Assembly (NCBI RefSeq): GCF_030944405.1
Contig: NZ_CP132339.1
Coordinates: 5,270,001-5,334,000, forward strand
From: Janthinobacterium sp. J1-1
GTDB taxonomy: Bacteria; Pseudomonadota; Gammaproteobacteria; Burkholderiales; Burkholderiaceae_D
Reading direction: 5' to 3'
DNA: 64,000 nucleotides
This document shows, one piece after another, positions 19,399 to 28,401 of the stretch (position 1 is the stretch's first letter; each line of letters begins with the position of its first letter). A model generated the notes under the pieces. That model made no database searches. It was not told where the DNA came from and saw only the letters and a list, made by a program, of their open reading frames with translations. The translations under genes were made by a program, and so were the position numbers.

Positions 19399-21993
19399 AT
19401 GAACGACAGCATCCTGGCGGCATTGTCCGCCTTCGGTCCGGCCTCGCAGGAGCGGCGTTTGCTGCGCCTGGACTTTCCGCATGGTGATGGTCCCGCCGAT
19501 ACCGTGCTGCTGGTCAATTCCCTGCAAGCGCAGGAAGCGCTGTCGCGCGACTTTCGCTTCGAGGTGGAATTGTTGTCCGACGACGCCCATGTCGCCTTGA
19601 GCGCCATGATGGGGCGCATGGTGACCATCGGCATGGTGCGCGACGATGGCAGTTTGCGCTATTTCAACGGCTATGTCGGCGAGTTCCGCCTGCTGCGCGC
19701 CGATGGCGGTTTTGCCTGGTACCGCATGCTGCTGCAACCGTGGCTGGCGTTTGCCAGGCTGCGCCAGGACAATGTCTCGTTCCACGGCATGAGCGTGATA
19801 CAGCTGACCGAAACCACGTTTGCGCACTACCAGCAGCGCGACTGGAAGACCTGTTTGCAGGGCGACGATCCGCAATTGTCCTGCGCCAACCAGCACAATG
19901 AAACCGACTACAACCATCTGCACCGGCGCTGGGAGGCATTGGGCTGGCACTACTGGTATGAGCACCGTCCTGACGGCCATACACTGTGGCTGGCCGACGA
20001 CAGCACCCTGGCCGAGCTGATCGATGGCGAATCAGGCGGCGCCATGCAGTTTCATGCCGGCGCCGGCTCGATGGAAGACGATGGCGTCCAGCAATGGCAA
20101 GCCGTGCGCCAGCTCGGTTCCGGCCTGCTGACCCTGGCCAGCTTCGACTATAAAGACCCGCGCCCGAAACGCGCCACCGGCCATTCACTGAACCGCCAGG
20201 GCGATGTGTTTGCGCACGAACTGTACCAAAACACCGGCTCTTATGGCTATCGGGATGGCGACCATGGCGAACGGCTGGCCCAGCGCCGCATGGAGGAAAG
20301 CGATCATCTGCGCCAGTATTTCGAAGCGGCCGGCAACCAGCGCCAGGCGCAAGCGGGCCGCTGTTTTACCCTGGCCGGCCATTTCAGCGGGCAGGAAAGG
20401 CGATACCGGCGCGGCGAGCCGCGCGGCGACGACGTCAAGGCGCGCGAATACCTGATCCTGTCGGTCGAACATGTCGCCAGCAACAATTATCAGGCCGGCA
20501 GCGACGCGCCCTCGCACTACGAAAACCGTTTTGTTTGCGTGCGCAAGGACCAGCGCTGGCGGCCCGGCCGCGGCTACAACAGCCAACCGTGCCTGGTGGC
20601 CGGCGTGCAGACGGCGCTGGTGGTCGGCCCGGCCGGCGAGGAAATCCATACCGATGCGCTGGGCCGCATCCGCCTGCAGTTCCACTGGGACCGCCTGGGC
20701 GAATTCGACGAGCGCAGTTCGCCATGGATACGGGTCATGATGCCGATGGCCGGCGCACAGATGGGGCAGATCGCGCTGCCGCGCGTGGGCCAGGAAGTGG
20801 TGGTGCAATTCCAGGACGGCAATATCGACCATCCCATCGTGACCGGCGTGGTGTACAACGGCGCCAACCCACCGCCCTGGCAATTGCCGCAGCAACGCGC
20901 CCTGTCCGGCCTGCGCAGCCGCGAACTGGGCGGCGCCAGCGCCAATCACCTGGTGCTCGACGATACGCAGCAGGCCATCCAGGCCCAGCTGCGCAGCAGC
21001 CACCAGGACAGCCGCCTGTCGCTCGGCAATATCGCCCGCATCGACGACCATGCCGGCCGCAAGGAAGCGCGCGGCAGTGGCTTCGAGCTGGCCACCAATG
21101 CCTGGGGCGCGCTGCGCGCCGGCAAAGGCATGTTGATCACCACCGAAACGCCAGGCGGAGCAGGCGCCGTAAAACAGCTCGACGACACCCTGGCCCGCCT
21201 GGCGCAGGCCAGGGAACTGCAGCATGGCCTGGCCGGCATGGCGGTCGACGCCGGCGCCCAGGACAGCGCCAGCGAGCAAGGCGCCGTGGCCGACGCCATC
21301 CAGCAGCAAAACGCCGCCATCAGGGGCAGCGGCGAACAGTTCCCGGAACTGTCCGAACCGCACCTGGTCCTGGCCAGCCCGGCCGGCATCGAATTATCCA
21401 GCGCGGCATCGAGCCACCTGGCTGCCAGCGAGCATGTGGCGCTGACCAGCGGCAAGGACATCGCCCTGGCCAGCGGCCACAGCCTGTTCGCCAGCGTGGC
21501 CCACAGCCTGCGCATCTTCGTCCACAAGGCCGGCATGAAACTGATCGCCGCCTCCGGCAAGATCGCCATCGAAGCCCACAACGACGACGTCGACATCATC
21601 GCCCGCAAAGTGCTGTCGCTGATCAGCGAAGCGGACTGGGTCAATATCAAAGGCAAGAAAGGCATCCGCCTCCACGGCGCCAGCCACATGCTGGAAATCA
21701 GCGACAAAGTGCAGTTTTTCACATCGTCGCCGGTGCTGTTCAACGGCAATCTGGAAACCTTGGCGCCGAAGAGCGTGTCGCAGGAGTTCAATGAGCGCCC
21801 CCATACCAGTTTTGATCAAGCCATCCGTTTGCTGGAGGTGGACGGCAAGCCGGCAGCCGATATCGCTTTCGAGCTGATACGTGAAGACGGCAACAAAATC
21901 AGCGACATCAGTACCGCCGATGGACAAACACCCATACAAAAAGGAGAAGGCATGGACAGCTACACCATACGTTATAAGGGAGAACTGCCATGA
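19399..21993 (+). CDS. vgrG: Type VI secretion spike protein VgrG with DUF2345 and adaptor-like tail
   Basis: The protein has 864 residues from ATG 19399; an earlier in-frame ATG at 19357 would overlap the PAAR gene and has no family match. A gp27-like region comes first, then the gp5 OB-fold (DALGRIRLQFHWDRLGEFDE, GQEVVVQFQDGNIDHPIVTG) and a DUF2345 beta-helix (about 660-790). The last 65 residues (PAADIAFELIREDGNKISD and following) look like a transthyretin-type beta-sandwich, a known docking module for lipase effectors on VgrG. The stop overlaps the effector gene by four bases. Confidence 0.93.
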   Translation: MNDSILAALSAFGPASQERRLLRLDFPHGDGPADTVLLVNSLQAQEALSRDFRFEVELLSDDAHVALSAMMGRMVTIGMVRDDGSLRYFNGYVGEFRLLRADGGFAWYRMLLQPWLAFARLRQDNVSFHGMSVIQLTETTFAHYQQRDWKTCLQGDDPQLSCANQHNETDYNHLHRRWEALGWHYWYEHRPDGHTLWLADDSTLAELIDGESGGAMQFHAGAGSMEDDGVQQWQAVRQLGSGLLTLASFDYKDPRPKRATGHSLNRQGDVFAHELYQNTGSYGYRDGDHGERLAQRRMEESDHLRQYFEAAGNQRQAQAGRCFTLAGHFSGQERRYRRGEPRGDDVKAREYLILSVEHVASNNYQAGSDAPSHYENRFVCVRKDQRWRPGRGYNSQPCLVAGVQTALVVGPAGEEIHTDALGRIRLQFHWDRLGEFDERSSPWIRVMMPMAGAQMGQIALPRVGQEVVVQFQDGNIDHPIVTGVVYNGANPPPWQLPQQRALSGLRSRELGGASANHLVLDDTQQAIQAQLRSSHQDSRLSLGNIARIDDHAGRKEARGSGFELATNAWGALRAGKGMLITTETPGGAGAVKQLDDTLARLAQARELQHGLAGMAVDAGAQDSASEQGAVADAIQQQNAAIRGSGEQFPELSEPHLVLASPAGIELSSAASSHLAASEHVALTSGKDIALASGHSLFASVAHSLRIFVHKAGMKLIAASGKIAIEAHNDDVDIIARKVLSLISEADWVNIKGKKGIRLHGASHMLEISDKVQFFTSSPVLFNGNLETLAPKSVSQEFNERPHTSFDQAIRLLEVDGKPAADIAFELIREDGNKISDISTADGQTPIQKGEGMDSYTIRYKGELP

Positions 21994-23945
21994 GCGACGA
22001 TAACGACCTCAATGAAGATGGCAATCATCAAGGTGAGTTTCATCAAACTGTCGGTGGTTGGGCTGAATATACGGTTAATCTGACCGAGATAAAAGACACG
22101 GTGCGTCATGACGTGACAGTTCCACCAAAAAAAATAATTCCCATAATTTTTTTGCCGGGGGTTATGGGAAGCAATTTAAGAATGACAAAAAAACGTCAAG
22201 AAGAACTGAAGCGGCCAGATAATCGATCATGGCGGCCAGATGACATGATAGACAAATCCGGCAAAGCGGCCGTCGCGACAGGTAGCGGTTTAGGCGGATG
22301 GTTCAAAAATGCGTCGCCACGCGATAGGCAACTGGTTTTCGATCCGAATGAAACTGAGGTTGAATACTATCAATATTCTTCTGAAAATGGAAAATTTTTC
22401 CCCGGTGGAAATGTTACCAAGGGTTCTGATGCACGCCATAGCAATATACCAGACGACTTTCTTGGAGTATCTCCTTTAATTTCTGTGAGTGGCAAAAAAA
22501 ATTCTTATGTGGATTCCATTCAAAAACCTGGAGTTATTGGGCGATTTGTGCCTTCTGAAATACGTGAAACGCCTGCACATATAGCACGCTGGCGCGGATG
22601 GAGCGAAGTACTTTTTGCCGGAGCATACGGTGAAATGCTTCAAAAGATGGAATTTTTCATGAACAATATAATTGAAAAAAGTAACCTTAGAAAAGGCAGC
22701 ATAAAACTTCATTGGCAAACTGACCCTAAAGATCCAGAGACTGGAAAACCTATTTATCAACTTTATCCAAAATATCCTGAAATCACAAAATTAGTCTTAC
22801 AAAAACCAGAATCATTTGGCGCATCTGTAGGTGAACCCGTTAGACAGGAGGACCTGAGAAAAATATCACGCTGTTGGTATCCCGTACATGCAATGGGATA
22901 TAATTTCATAAAAAGCAACATTATTTCCGCAAAAATCATAGCCGAACGCATTCGTGGCCTAGTTAAAGGATATCAAATGTGCGGTTTCAAATGCGATGAA
23001 GTCATACTTGTTACTCACAGCATGGGCGGACTGGTCGCGCGAGCATTGATTCATCCAAGCTATGGAAATTTACTAAAGGATAAAGATTTAAAAATTCTCG
23101 GCATTTATCATAACGTAATGCCAACAATAGGGGCAGCAAGTGCATATAAACGCATGCGTTTTGGTTTTAAAGAAAAAATGGGGCCGATCAACACAATGCA
23201 AGCAGAAGTTCTTGGTATCGATGGCCAACATGCCACTGCCGTGCTAGCAAATGCACCTGCCCCTCTTGAAATGATGCCAGGAATAGCTTATGGAAAAAAC
23301 TGGCTTAAAGTTGTTGATACAAAAGAGCAGATACTGTGGAGTTGGCCACAAGAAAAACAAAATGCACTGGATAGTATTTATCTAAAACCAGACAACAACT
23401 GGTGGCGTCTCATCAATCCATTATGGATAAATCCTGCAAACATTCCAGAAGCAAAAGGTGGTGGATTAAAAAAAGTAATGGATAGGCTGAGATCCGCATT
23501 CGAGTTTTCCACATCAATAGAAAAAACTTTTCATCCAGTCACGTATGCCAGCTATTGTGAATCAAAAGAATTTCCAAGTTATGGCGAAATAGTCTTCAAG
23601 GTTACTGAAGGATTGGATGGAGGCCTGATGTCTTTTTCGAAAAAATTTATCCCACCTCCGGCAGAAACGTGGAAGCTTCTTACTGATGATGCGAAAGGAA
23701 CTCTTACTGTTCAAGCCGGCTCAAAAATATTAACACTAAAATTACAACCAGCATTGGAGCCAGGTGATGAGACTGTTCCTGCGCTTCATTCAGCCAAACA
23801 TATTAATGGGATACTTTTCCGTCATGGCGAAAAAAAAGATGATGGATACGAGCATCAAAACAGCTACAAAGATCCAAAAGTAATCGCATCAATGCTCTAC
23901 TCGATCATTCAAATGGCAAAGAAAGCACGCTGGGATGAACAATGA
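21990..23945 (+). CDS. Type VI lipase effector, Tle4/PGAP1-like alpha/beta hydrolase
   Basis: The 651-residue protein has the oxyanion-region strand IIFLPGVMGSNLRM near residue 50 and the nucleophile elbow VILVTHSMGGLVARAL with Ser344. This is the Ser-containing PGAP1-type elbow, with Thr in the first Gly position. PGAP1-like domains are known in the trans-kingdom phospholipase effector TplE (Tle4) of Pseudomonas aeruginosa. Overlap with vgrG upstream and with a Tli4-like gene downstream fits an effector-immunity pair delivered on that VgrG. The gene is strikingly AT-rich beside its GC-rich neighbours, so it was probably swapped in recently. Confidence 0.82.
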   Translation: MSDDNDLNEDGNHQGEFHQTVGGWAEYTVNLTEIKDTVRHDVTVPPKKIIPIIFLPGVMGSNLRMTKKRQEELKRPDNRSWRPDDMIDKSGKAAVATGSGLGGWFKNASPRDRQLVFDPNETEVEYYQYSSENGKFFPGGNVTKGSDARHSNIPDDFLGVSPLISVSGKKNSYVDSIQKPGVIGRFVPSEIRETPAHIARWRGWSEVLFAGAYGEMLQKMEFFMNNIIEKSNLRKGSIKLHWQTDPKDPETGKPIYQLYPKYPEITKLVLQKPESFGASVGEPVRQEDLRKISRCWYPVHAMGYNFIKSNIISAKIIAERIRGLVKGYQMCGFKCDEVILVTHSMGGLVARALIHPSYGNLLKDKDLKILGIYHNVMPTIGAASAYKRMRFGFKEKMGPINTMQAEVLGIDGQHATAVLANAPAPLEMMPGIAYGKNWLKVVDTKEQILWSWPQEKQNALDSIYLKPDNNWWRLINPLWINPANIPEAKGGGLKKVMDRLRSAFEFSTSIEKTFHPVTYASYCESKEFPSYGEIVFKVTEGLDGGLMSFSKKFIPPPAETWKLLTDDAKGTLTVQAGSKILTLKLQPALEPGDETVPALHSAKHINGILFRHGEKKDDGYEHQNSYKDPKVIASMLYSIIQMAKKARWDEQ

Positions 23946-25054
23946 ATAAATATACCACTAGATTTTTTCTATTTTTTCTATTTTTTTCAACTTTAGCCAC
24001 AATTAATTATTTTGGCTTAAAGCGTCAAGAGGGTAAAACCATGACTGCAATTAACAATGAAAGCATTCGAGTTTCCAAACTATTTTTAAAAACAAAATTA
24101 TTATGCTTTGGGCGTTATGCCATTGAAGTACCAAAAGAAACAGATCTAATCATAGGCAGCTCAATAATTGATGTGGAAAAGTACAATTTTGAAAATTTAC
24201 AATCAAAAGTAAAATACGATATTGAAAAAATATTATTTGAAGACGATACAGCAGAAATCACCCACAATAAAGAGGGACCAATCGAAAATAGCTGGCAAAT
24301 TCGCTATTACGATAGCAAATTTTCAAAAGTAGACAAATTTCTTTTTTTCAGAACATTTATAAACAAAGGAGATTACACATTTATTATAAGTGATGCAGTT
24401 AGCAAGGGAAAAACTGAAAGCGAAATTTCCGACCATCATATTTTTAGTGCAAAAAATATTCGCTCCCGTGGTTTGGAAGAAATACCTTCAGATCCAGGTC
24501 TTTGTCTTGAACACGGATTTTTCGCTGAACGCTTATATAAAGAGCAGGAGATCGACAATGCAGGGCTTTACTTACCCAGCTTTCCAGATGTAACGTTTTC
24601 CATCAGTTCAAACAAGGATGCATACGGCGACTATCCTCCAGCGCAGTTTGAAACAGAAATGCGCAAAGAATTGTCCTTGCTTAATCGCATACAGGGTGCG
24701 AAAGATATACAAGGCAGCAGTTATCCCAAACGCACCTTGCTACGAGAAGGCAAGCGCGCGGTTCAGCATTGGAAGGGCGAAGAGTCCCTGATACGTCGAA
24801 CCGATGGCGTGCACGATTTTGAATGGGCACTGGTTGGCAAGCCGAGAGACATCGCGAATCCGTCGGTGCTGGAAGTCAAGATGTACACCAAGGTTGCCCA
24901 CAATATGGTGGGGGCGGCCGAAACCGCCTCGCTGACTGATGAAGAAGCCATCGCGCTATGGGACAAGCTCTTGTCCGGCCTGAAATTCCGAGTCAAGGTA
25001 CCGGGTGCGCCGCCTGGTTCCTACTATATCGATCCGGACAAATCCGCGCAGTAA
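23942..25054 (+). CDS. Tli4-like immunity protein for the adjacent lipase effector
   Basis: The 370-residue protein starts with an N-terminal membrane or signal segment (FFLFFLFFSTLATINYFGL), so it sits in or beyond the inner membrane, where lipase effectors act. The block TKLLCFGRYAIEVPKETDL resembles the start of the Tli4 family, and the late part (RRTDGVHDFEWALVGKPRD) resembles its second domain. The start overlaps the effector stop by four bases. The gene is mosaic: about the first 700 bases are AT-rich like the effector, and the last 400 are GC-rich like the host, with the change near 24640-24700. Confidence 0.75.
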   Translation: MNKYTTRFFLFFLFFSTLATINYFGLKRQEGKTMTAINNESIRVSKLFLKTKLLCFGRYAIEVPKETDLIIGSSIIDVEKYNFENLQSKVKYDIEKILFEDDTAEITHNKEGPIENSWQIRYYDSKFSKVDKFLFFRTFINKGDYTFIISDAVSKGKTESEISDHHIFSAKNIRSRGLEEIPSDPGLCLEHGFFAERLYKEQEIDNAGLYLPSFPDVTFSISSNKDAYGDYPPAQFETEMRKELSLLNRIQGAKDIQGSSYPKRTLLREGKRAVQHWKGEESLIRRTDGVHDFEWALVGKPRDIANPSVLEVKMYTKVAHNMVGAAETASLTDEEAIALWDKLLSGLKFRVKVPGAPPGSYYIDPDKSAQ

Positions 25055-25137
25055 GGAGAGCATCAGCCCGGCATTGGCGCAGGCTGGCGGGACGCCATGT
25101 TTTACTGCTAGCATGGGCTTTTTGCCGGACATTCACC

Positions 25138-25614
25138 ATGATCGAATTGCGCCCTGCCCTGCCGCTTGATATCGACGCCCTGTGGGCATTGCGCACGTTG
25201 GCCGTGCGCATCAGTTGCGCCACGCATTATTCCTCCGAACAGATCGCCGTCTGGAGCGCCTCGCCGGTGCCGGCTGGCTATGCCGGCCTGTTGGCTGCCG
25301 GTGGCGGGATTGTTGCCGTGCATGATGGGGGGATTGCCGGTTATGCCATGCTGGACCTCGACAAGCATGAGGTGGATGCCGTGTTTGTCGATCCTGCCCA
25401 GGGCGGGCTGGGCATCGGCAAGCGGCTGCTGGCGGCACTGGAGAGTCTGGCACGCGAGCATGGCATGGCCCGGCTGCATTTTTCGGCGTCGATGAATGCG
25501 GTGCCGTTTTACCAGGCGGCGGGGTTTATGGCGCTGCGCGAGGAGGCGTATGCGCACCCCAGCGGCCTGATGCTGGCCAGCGTGGCGATGGAAAAGGTTT
25601 TACCTATCAACTGA
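25138..25614 (+). CDS. GNAT-family N-acetyltransferase
   Basis: The 158-residue protein starts MIELRPALPLDIDALWALR, a typical GNAT first strand and helix. The acetyl-CoA binding loop is VDAVFVDPAQGGLGIGKRLL, followed by LESLAREHGMARLHFSASMNAVPFYQAAGF. The substrate is unknown. A longer in-frame reading upstream would overlap the immunity gene and has no support. Confidence 0.85.
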   Translation: MIELRPALPLDIDALWALRTLAVRISCATHYSSEQIAVWSASPVPAGYAGLLAAGGGIVAVHDGGIAGYAMLDLDKHEVDAVFVDPAQGGLGIGKRLLAALESLAREHGMARLHFSASMNAVPFYQAAGFMALREEAYAHPSGLMLASVAMEKVLPIN

Positions 25615-25620
25615 CAGCCA

Positions 25621-26010
25621 TCAGTCGGGCTGCCATTCGACCGCAACGGGCCTGGTGCCGCCGGTCGTGAAAAACGCCGCCATTGCCCGGTGGCATAGCG
25701 CAACATCGACACACCACGCGGCGGGATACACATCGACCTGGCCATTGGCCAGCCAGTAGCTGCACTCGCCCTCTTCCTCTTCATCTCCCAAGGAATGAAA
25801 ACTGGCGTCATCCTGGCCGGACAAATACATCAGCCAGGCGCTGGCGCCATTCTTCAGCATGCACAGGGCTGGGCCTTGCTCCGCGTCCTCGGCCATGGTC
25901 AGCCACAATTCGCATTGCGCCAGCGACTGCGCGCGGGCCAGCGCTTGCTGCAAGTGTGCCAGCGTAGCGATGGCAACGGTTTCGCCGTGCAGATTGAGTT
26001 CCATTATCAT
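25621..26010 (-). CDS. Imm1-like immunity protein (orphan)
   Basis: The 129-residue cytosolic protein has features that resemble the Imm1 family of polymorphic-toxin immunity proteins: LCMLKNGASAWLMYLSG, then an acidic stretch, then SYWLANGQVDVYPAAWCVDVAL, and the tail AMAAFFTTGGTRPVAVEW. The YxLxNGQxDxYP and FFxxGxxPxxVxW blocks are the diagnostic parts. Imm1 proteins usually neutralise nucleic-acid-targeting toxins. No cognate toxin lies next to it; the start overlaps the stop of the SulP gene by four bases. It may protect against toxins of neighbouring strains. Confidence 0.7.
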   Translation of the reverse strand: MIMELNLHGETVAIATLAHLQQALARAQSLAQCELWLTMAEDAEQGPALCMLKNGASAWLMYLSGQDDASFHSLGDEEEEGECSYWLANGQVDVYPAAWCVDVALCHRAMAAFFTTGGTRPVAVEWQPD

Positions 26011-27647
26011 GCCTTGCCTCCGCTCAGGTCCGCCGTCGCCAGCGCGGTGCTCAGGTAGAGCTTGCCGCTCAGCTCTTTCAGCAGGCTGCTCTGGCGCAGG
26101 CGGTCCATCACAGGGCCTTTGACTTCGGCCAGGTTCAGGCTGATGCCGCGCTTGGTCAGGGTGTTGTTCAGCTCGATCAAGCCCAGCAAGGCCGTGCTGT
26201 CGATCTGGTTGACGGCCGACAGCACCAGCACCAGGTGGCGCGCCGTCGGGTGGCCGCGCAGCTCTTCTTCGATACGTTCGGTAACGGCTTCGACGTTGCC
26301 GAAGAACAGGCCGGCGTCGATGCGCAGCAACAGCAGGTCGGGTACGGTGTGCGCTTCGTAGCGTTCGACATTACGGAAGTGCTCACTGTTCGGGATACGC
26401 CCCAGCACCGCGATATGGGGCCGGCTGGCGCGCCAGATCAGGGTGCCCATCGACAGCAATACGCCGATCACCACGCCCGCCTCCACGCCCAGCACCAGCA
26501 CGCCGGCGGTGGTGGCGAGCAGGGCCAGCGCATCGCTGCGGTCGTAGCGCCAGGCCATGCGCAGGGTGTCCCAGTCGATCAGGTTGGCCACCGCAAAGAT
26601 GATGGTGGCGGCCAGCACCGGCAGCGGCAGCAGCGCCAGCCAGCCTGTAGGCGCCACCAGCGCCAGCGCCAGCAAACCCGCCGTGATGATGCTGGCCAGC
26701 GGCGTGTTGGCGCCGGCCTGGAAATTGACGGCCGAGCGCGAGATGGAGCCGGTGACGGGAAAGCCGCCGGACAAGGCGCTGGCGACATTGGCCGCGCCCA
26801 GGCCCAGCAGTTCGCGGTTGGTATGCAGTTTTTCGCCGCGCTTTTGCGCCAGTGTCTGGGCGGCCGACATGCTCATCAGGAAAATGATAAAGGCGATCAA
26901 CAGCGCCGGCGATAGCAAAGTGCGCCAGTGGGCGCTTGACGTGGCCAGGTTCAGGCCCGGCAAGCCGCTCGGTACATGGCCGGTCACCTGCACGCCCATA
27001 CTACCCAGGCCGCCATAGGTCACCAGCAAGATACCCGTGATCACCAGCAGCATCGGCGCCAGGCGCGCGCCCACATCGGCGGCCGTCCTGCCCAAGCCGC
27101 AATGTTGCAGCAAGCGTGACAGATAGCGCCTGGCCAGCCACAGGCAGACCAGGCTGGCCAAGCCCAGCGCCAGGCTGGGGCCGTGCCAGTGCGGCCAGGT
27201 GGCGCCCATCAGCGGCGTGACCTGGCCCCACATGATGAGAATGGAGGCGCCATTGCTGAAGCCGCTGATCACCGGGCGCGACAAAAAGTTGGCCATGAAG
27301 CCCAGGCGCAGCACGCCGCACAGCAGCAGCACGATGCCGCTGATAAACGCCAGTTGTGCGGCCAGCACGATATACAGGGTGGAGCCAGGGTCGGCCAGTG
27401 GCGCCAGCGCGGCGGCCGTCATCAGCGAGACGATGGCCATCGGCCCCACCGATTGCGTCATGCTGCTGCCGAACAGGGCGTACAGCACGGGCGGCAAGAT
27501 GCTGGCGTAGATGCCGACCACGGGCGGCAGGCCGGCCACCAGCGCATAGGCCATGCCTTGCGGCACCATCATCATGGCCACCACGATACCGGCGGTTATG
27601 TCCCCCGCCAACAGAGGACGCCGGTATTGCCTGAGCCAGAGCAGCAT
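26007..27647 (-). CDS. SulP-family anion transporter with STAS domain
   Basis: The 546-residue inner-membrane protein has about 12 hydrophobic segments and starts with the SulP signature (GDITAGIVVAMMMVPQGMAYA, GLPPVVGIYASILPP). A cytosolic STAS domain occupies about residues 425-540 (RIDAGLFFGNVEAVTERIEE, LVLSAVNQIDSTALLGLIEL). Members carry sulfate, bicarbonate or other anions; the substrate cannot be told from sequence. It is co-transcribed with the Imm1-like gene. Confidence 0.93.
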   Translation of the reverse strand: MLLWLRQYRRPLLAGDITAGIVVAMMMVPQGMAYALVAGLPPVVGIYASILPPVLYALFGSSMTQSVGPMAIVSLMTAAALAPLADPGSTLYIVLAAQLAFISGIVLLLCGVLRLGFMANFLSRPVISGFSNGASILIMWGQVTPLMGATWPHWHGPSLALGLASLVCLWLARRYLSRLLQHCGLGRTAADVGARLAPMLLVITGILLVTYGGLGSMGVQVTGHVPSGLPGLNLATSSAHWRTLLSPALLIAFIIFLMSMSAAQTLAQKRGEKLHTNRELLGLGAANVASALSGGFPVTGSISRSAVNFQAGANTPLASIITAGLLALALVAPTGWLALLPLPVLAATIIFAVANLIDWDTLRMAWRYDRSDALALLATTAGVLVLGVEAGVVIGVLLSMGTLIWRASRPHIAVLGRIPNSEHFRNVERYEAHTVPDLLLLRIDAGLFFGNVEAVTERIEEELRGHPTARHLVLVLSAVNQIDSTALLGLIELNNTLTKRGISLNLAEVKGPVMDRLRQSSLLKELSGKLYLSTALATADLSGGKA

Positions 27648-27729
27648 GATGCGATCCCAAAATCTGAAAACCGAAGCCTATCATGCGACGAGGCCGGCTG
27701 ACAGGGGAACAGCGCGCAATCAAGCCCGA

Positions 27730-28275
27730 TCAGGCCAGCAGTTGCGCCTTGACCGCATCGAGTATCTCGGCCGACAGCGCCGCGTCATCGACGGTGCGCG
27801 CCAGCACCATGGCGCCCACCATGGCGGAAAAGGTGGCAATCGCCTGTTGGCGCCGTTCTTCGGGCGCGCCGTCCGGCAGCAGGCCGGCCAGCAGCTCGAA
27901 CTGTTTTTTGGTCGCTTGCGTAAAGGCCGGCTGAGCACCGGGCTGCATGCGTGCCACGTCCTGGCCCATGGCTGCCGCCGGGCAACCGCCGCCGGGCGCG
28001 TCGCGGTGGCGCGTGGTCAGATAAGAATCCACGATGTCCGGCAAGGTCTTGCCCTGCCAGCCGGCCAGCGATTTTTTCAGCGCCAGTTCGCTGGCCTCGA
28101 TCATCAAGTCTTCCTTGGACGCAAAATGGCCATAGAAGCCGCCGTGCGTCAGGCCCGCGTTTTTCATCAAATCGGCCACGCCGATGCCGTCATAACCCTT
28201 TTCGCGAAACAACTTCGCCGCCACTTCGACGATGCGCTCGCGGTTCAGCGCCGCCTGTTCTCTGCTCACTTTCAT
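27730..28275 (-). CDS. TetR-family transcriptional regulator
   Basis: The 181-residue protein starts at ATG 28275. The N-terminal helix-turn-helix domain reads RERIVEVAAKLFREKGYDGI then LMKNAGLTHGGFYGHFASKE, the classic TetR pattern. The ligand domain contains GGGCPAAAMGQDVAR, common in regulators that respond to electrophiles or quinones. It is divergent from the SDR gene; TATG and CATA half-sites at 28294-28306 could be the shared operator. Confidence 0.9.
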   Translation of the reverse strand: MKVSREQAALNRERIVEVAAKLFREKGYDGIGVADLMKNAGLTHGGFYGHFASKEDLMIEASELALKKSLAGWQGKTLPDIVDSYLTTRHRDAPGGGCPAAAMGQDVARMQPGAQPAFTQATKKQFELLAGLLPDGAPEERRQQAIATFSAMVGAMVLARTVDDAALSAEILDAVKAQLLA

Positions 28276-28401
28276 GCCGCCTCCTACAATAATTATGCTC
28301 ATCATATATCTTTGCGGCGGATTTTTCCACTCTGTTAGCAAGCGCACCGTATCGCCTCGCCACTGCCTCGATACTGAAAGTTAGCCAACATGGAGGTCAG
28401 C

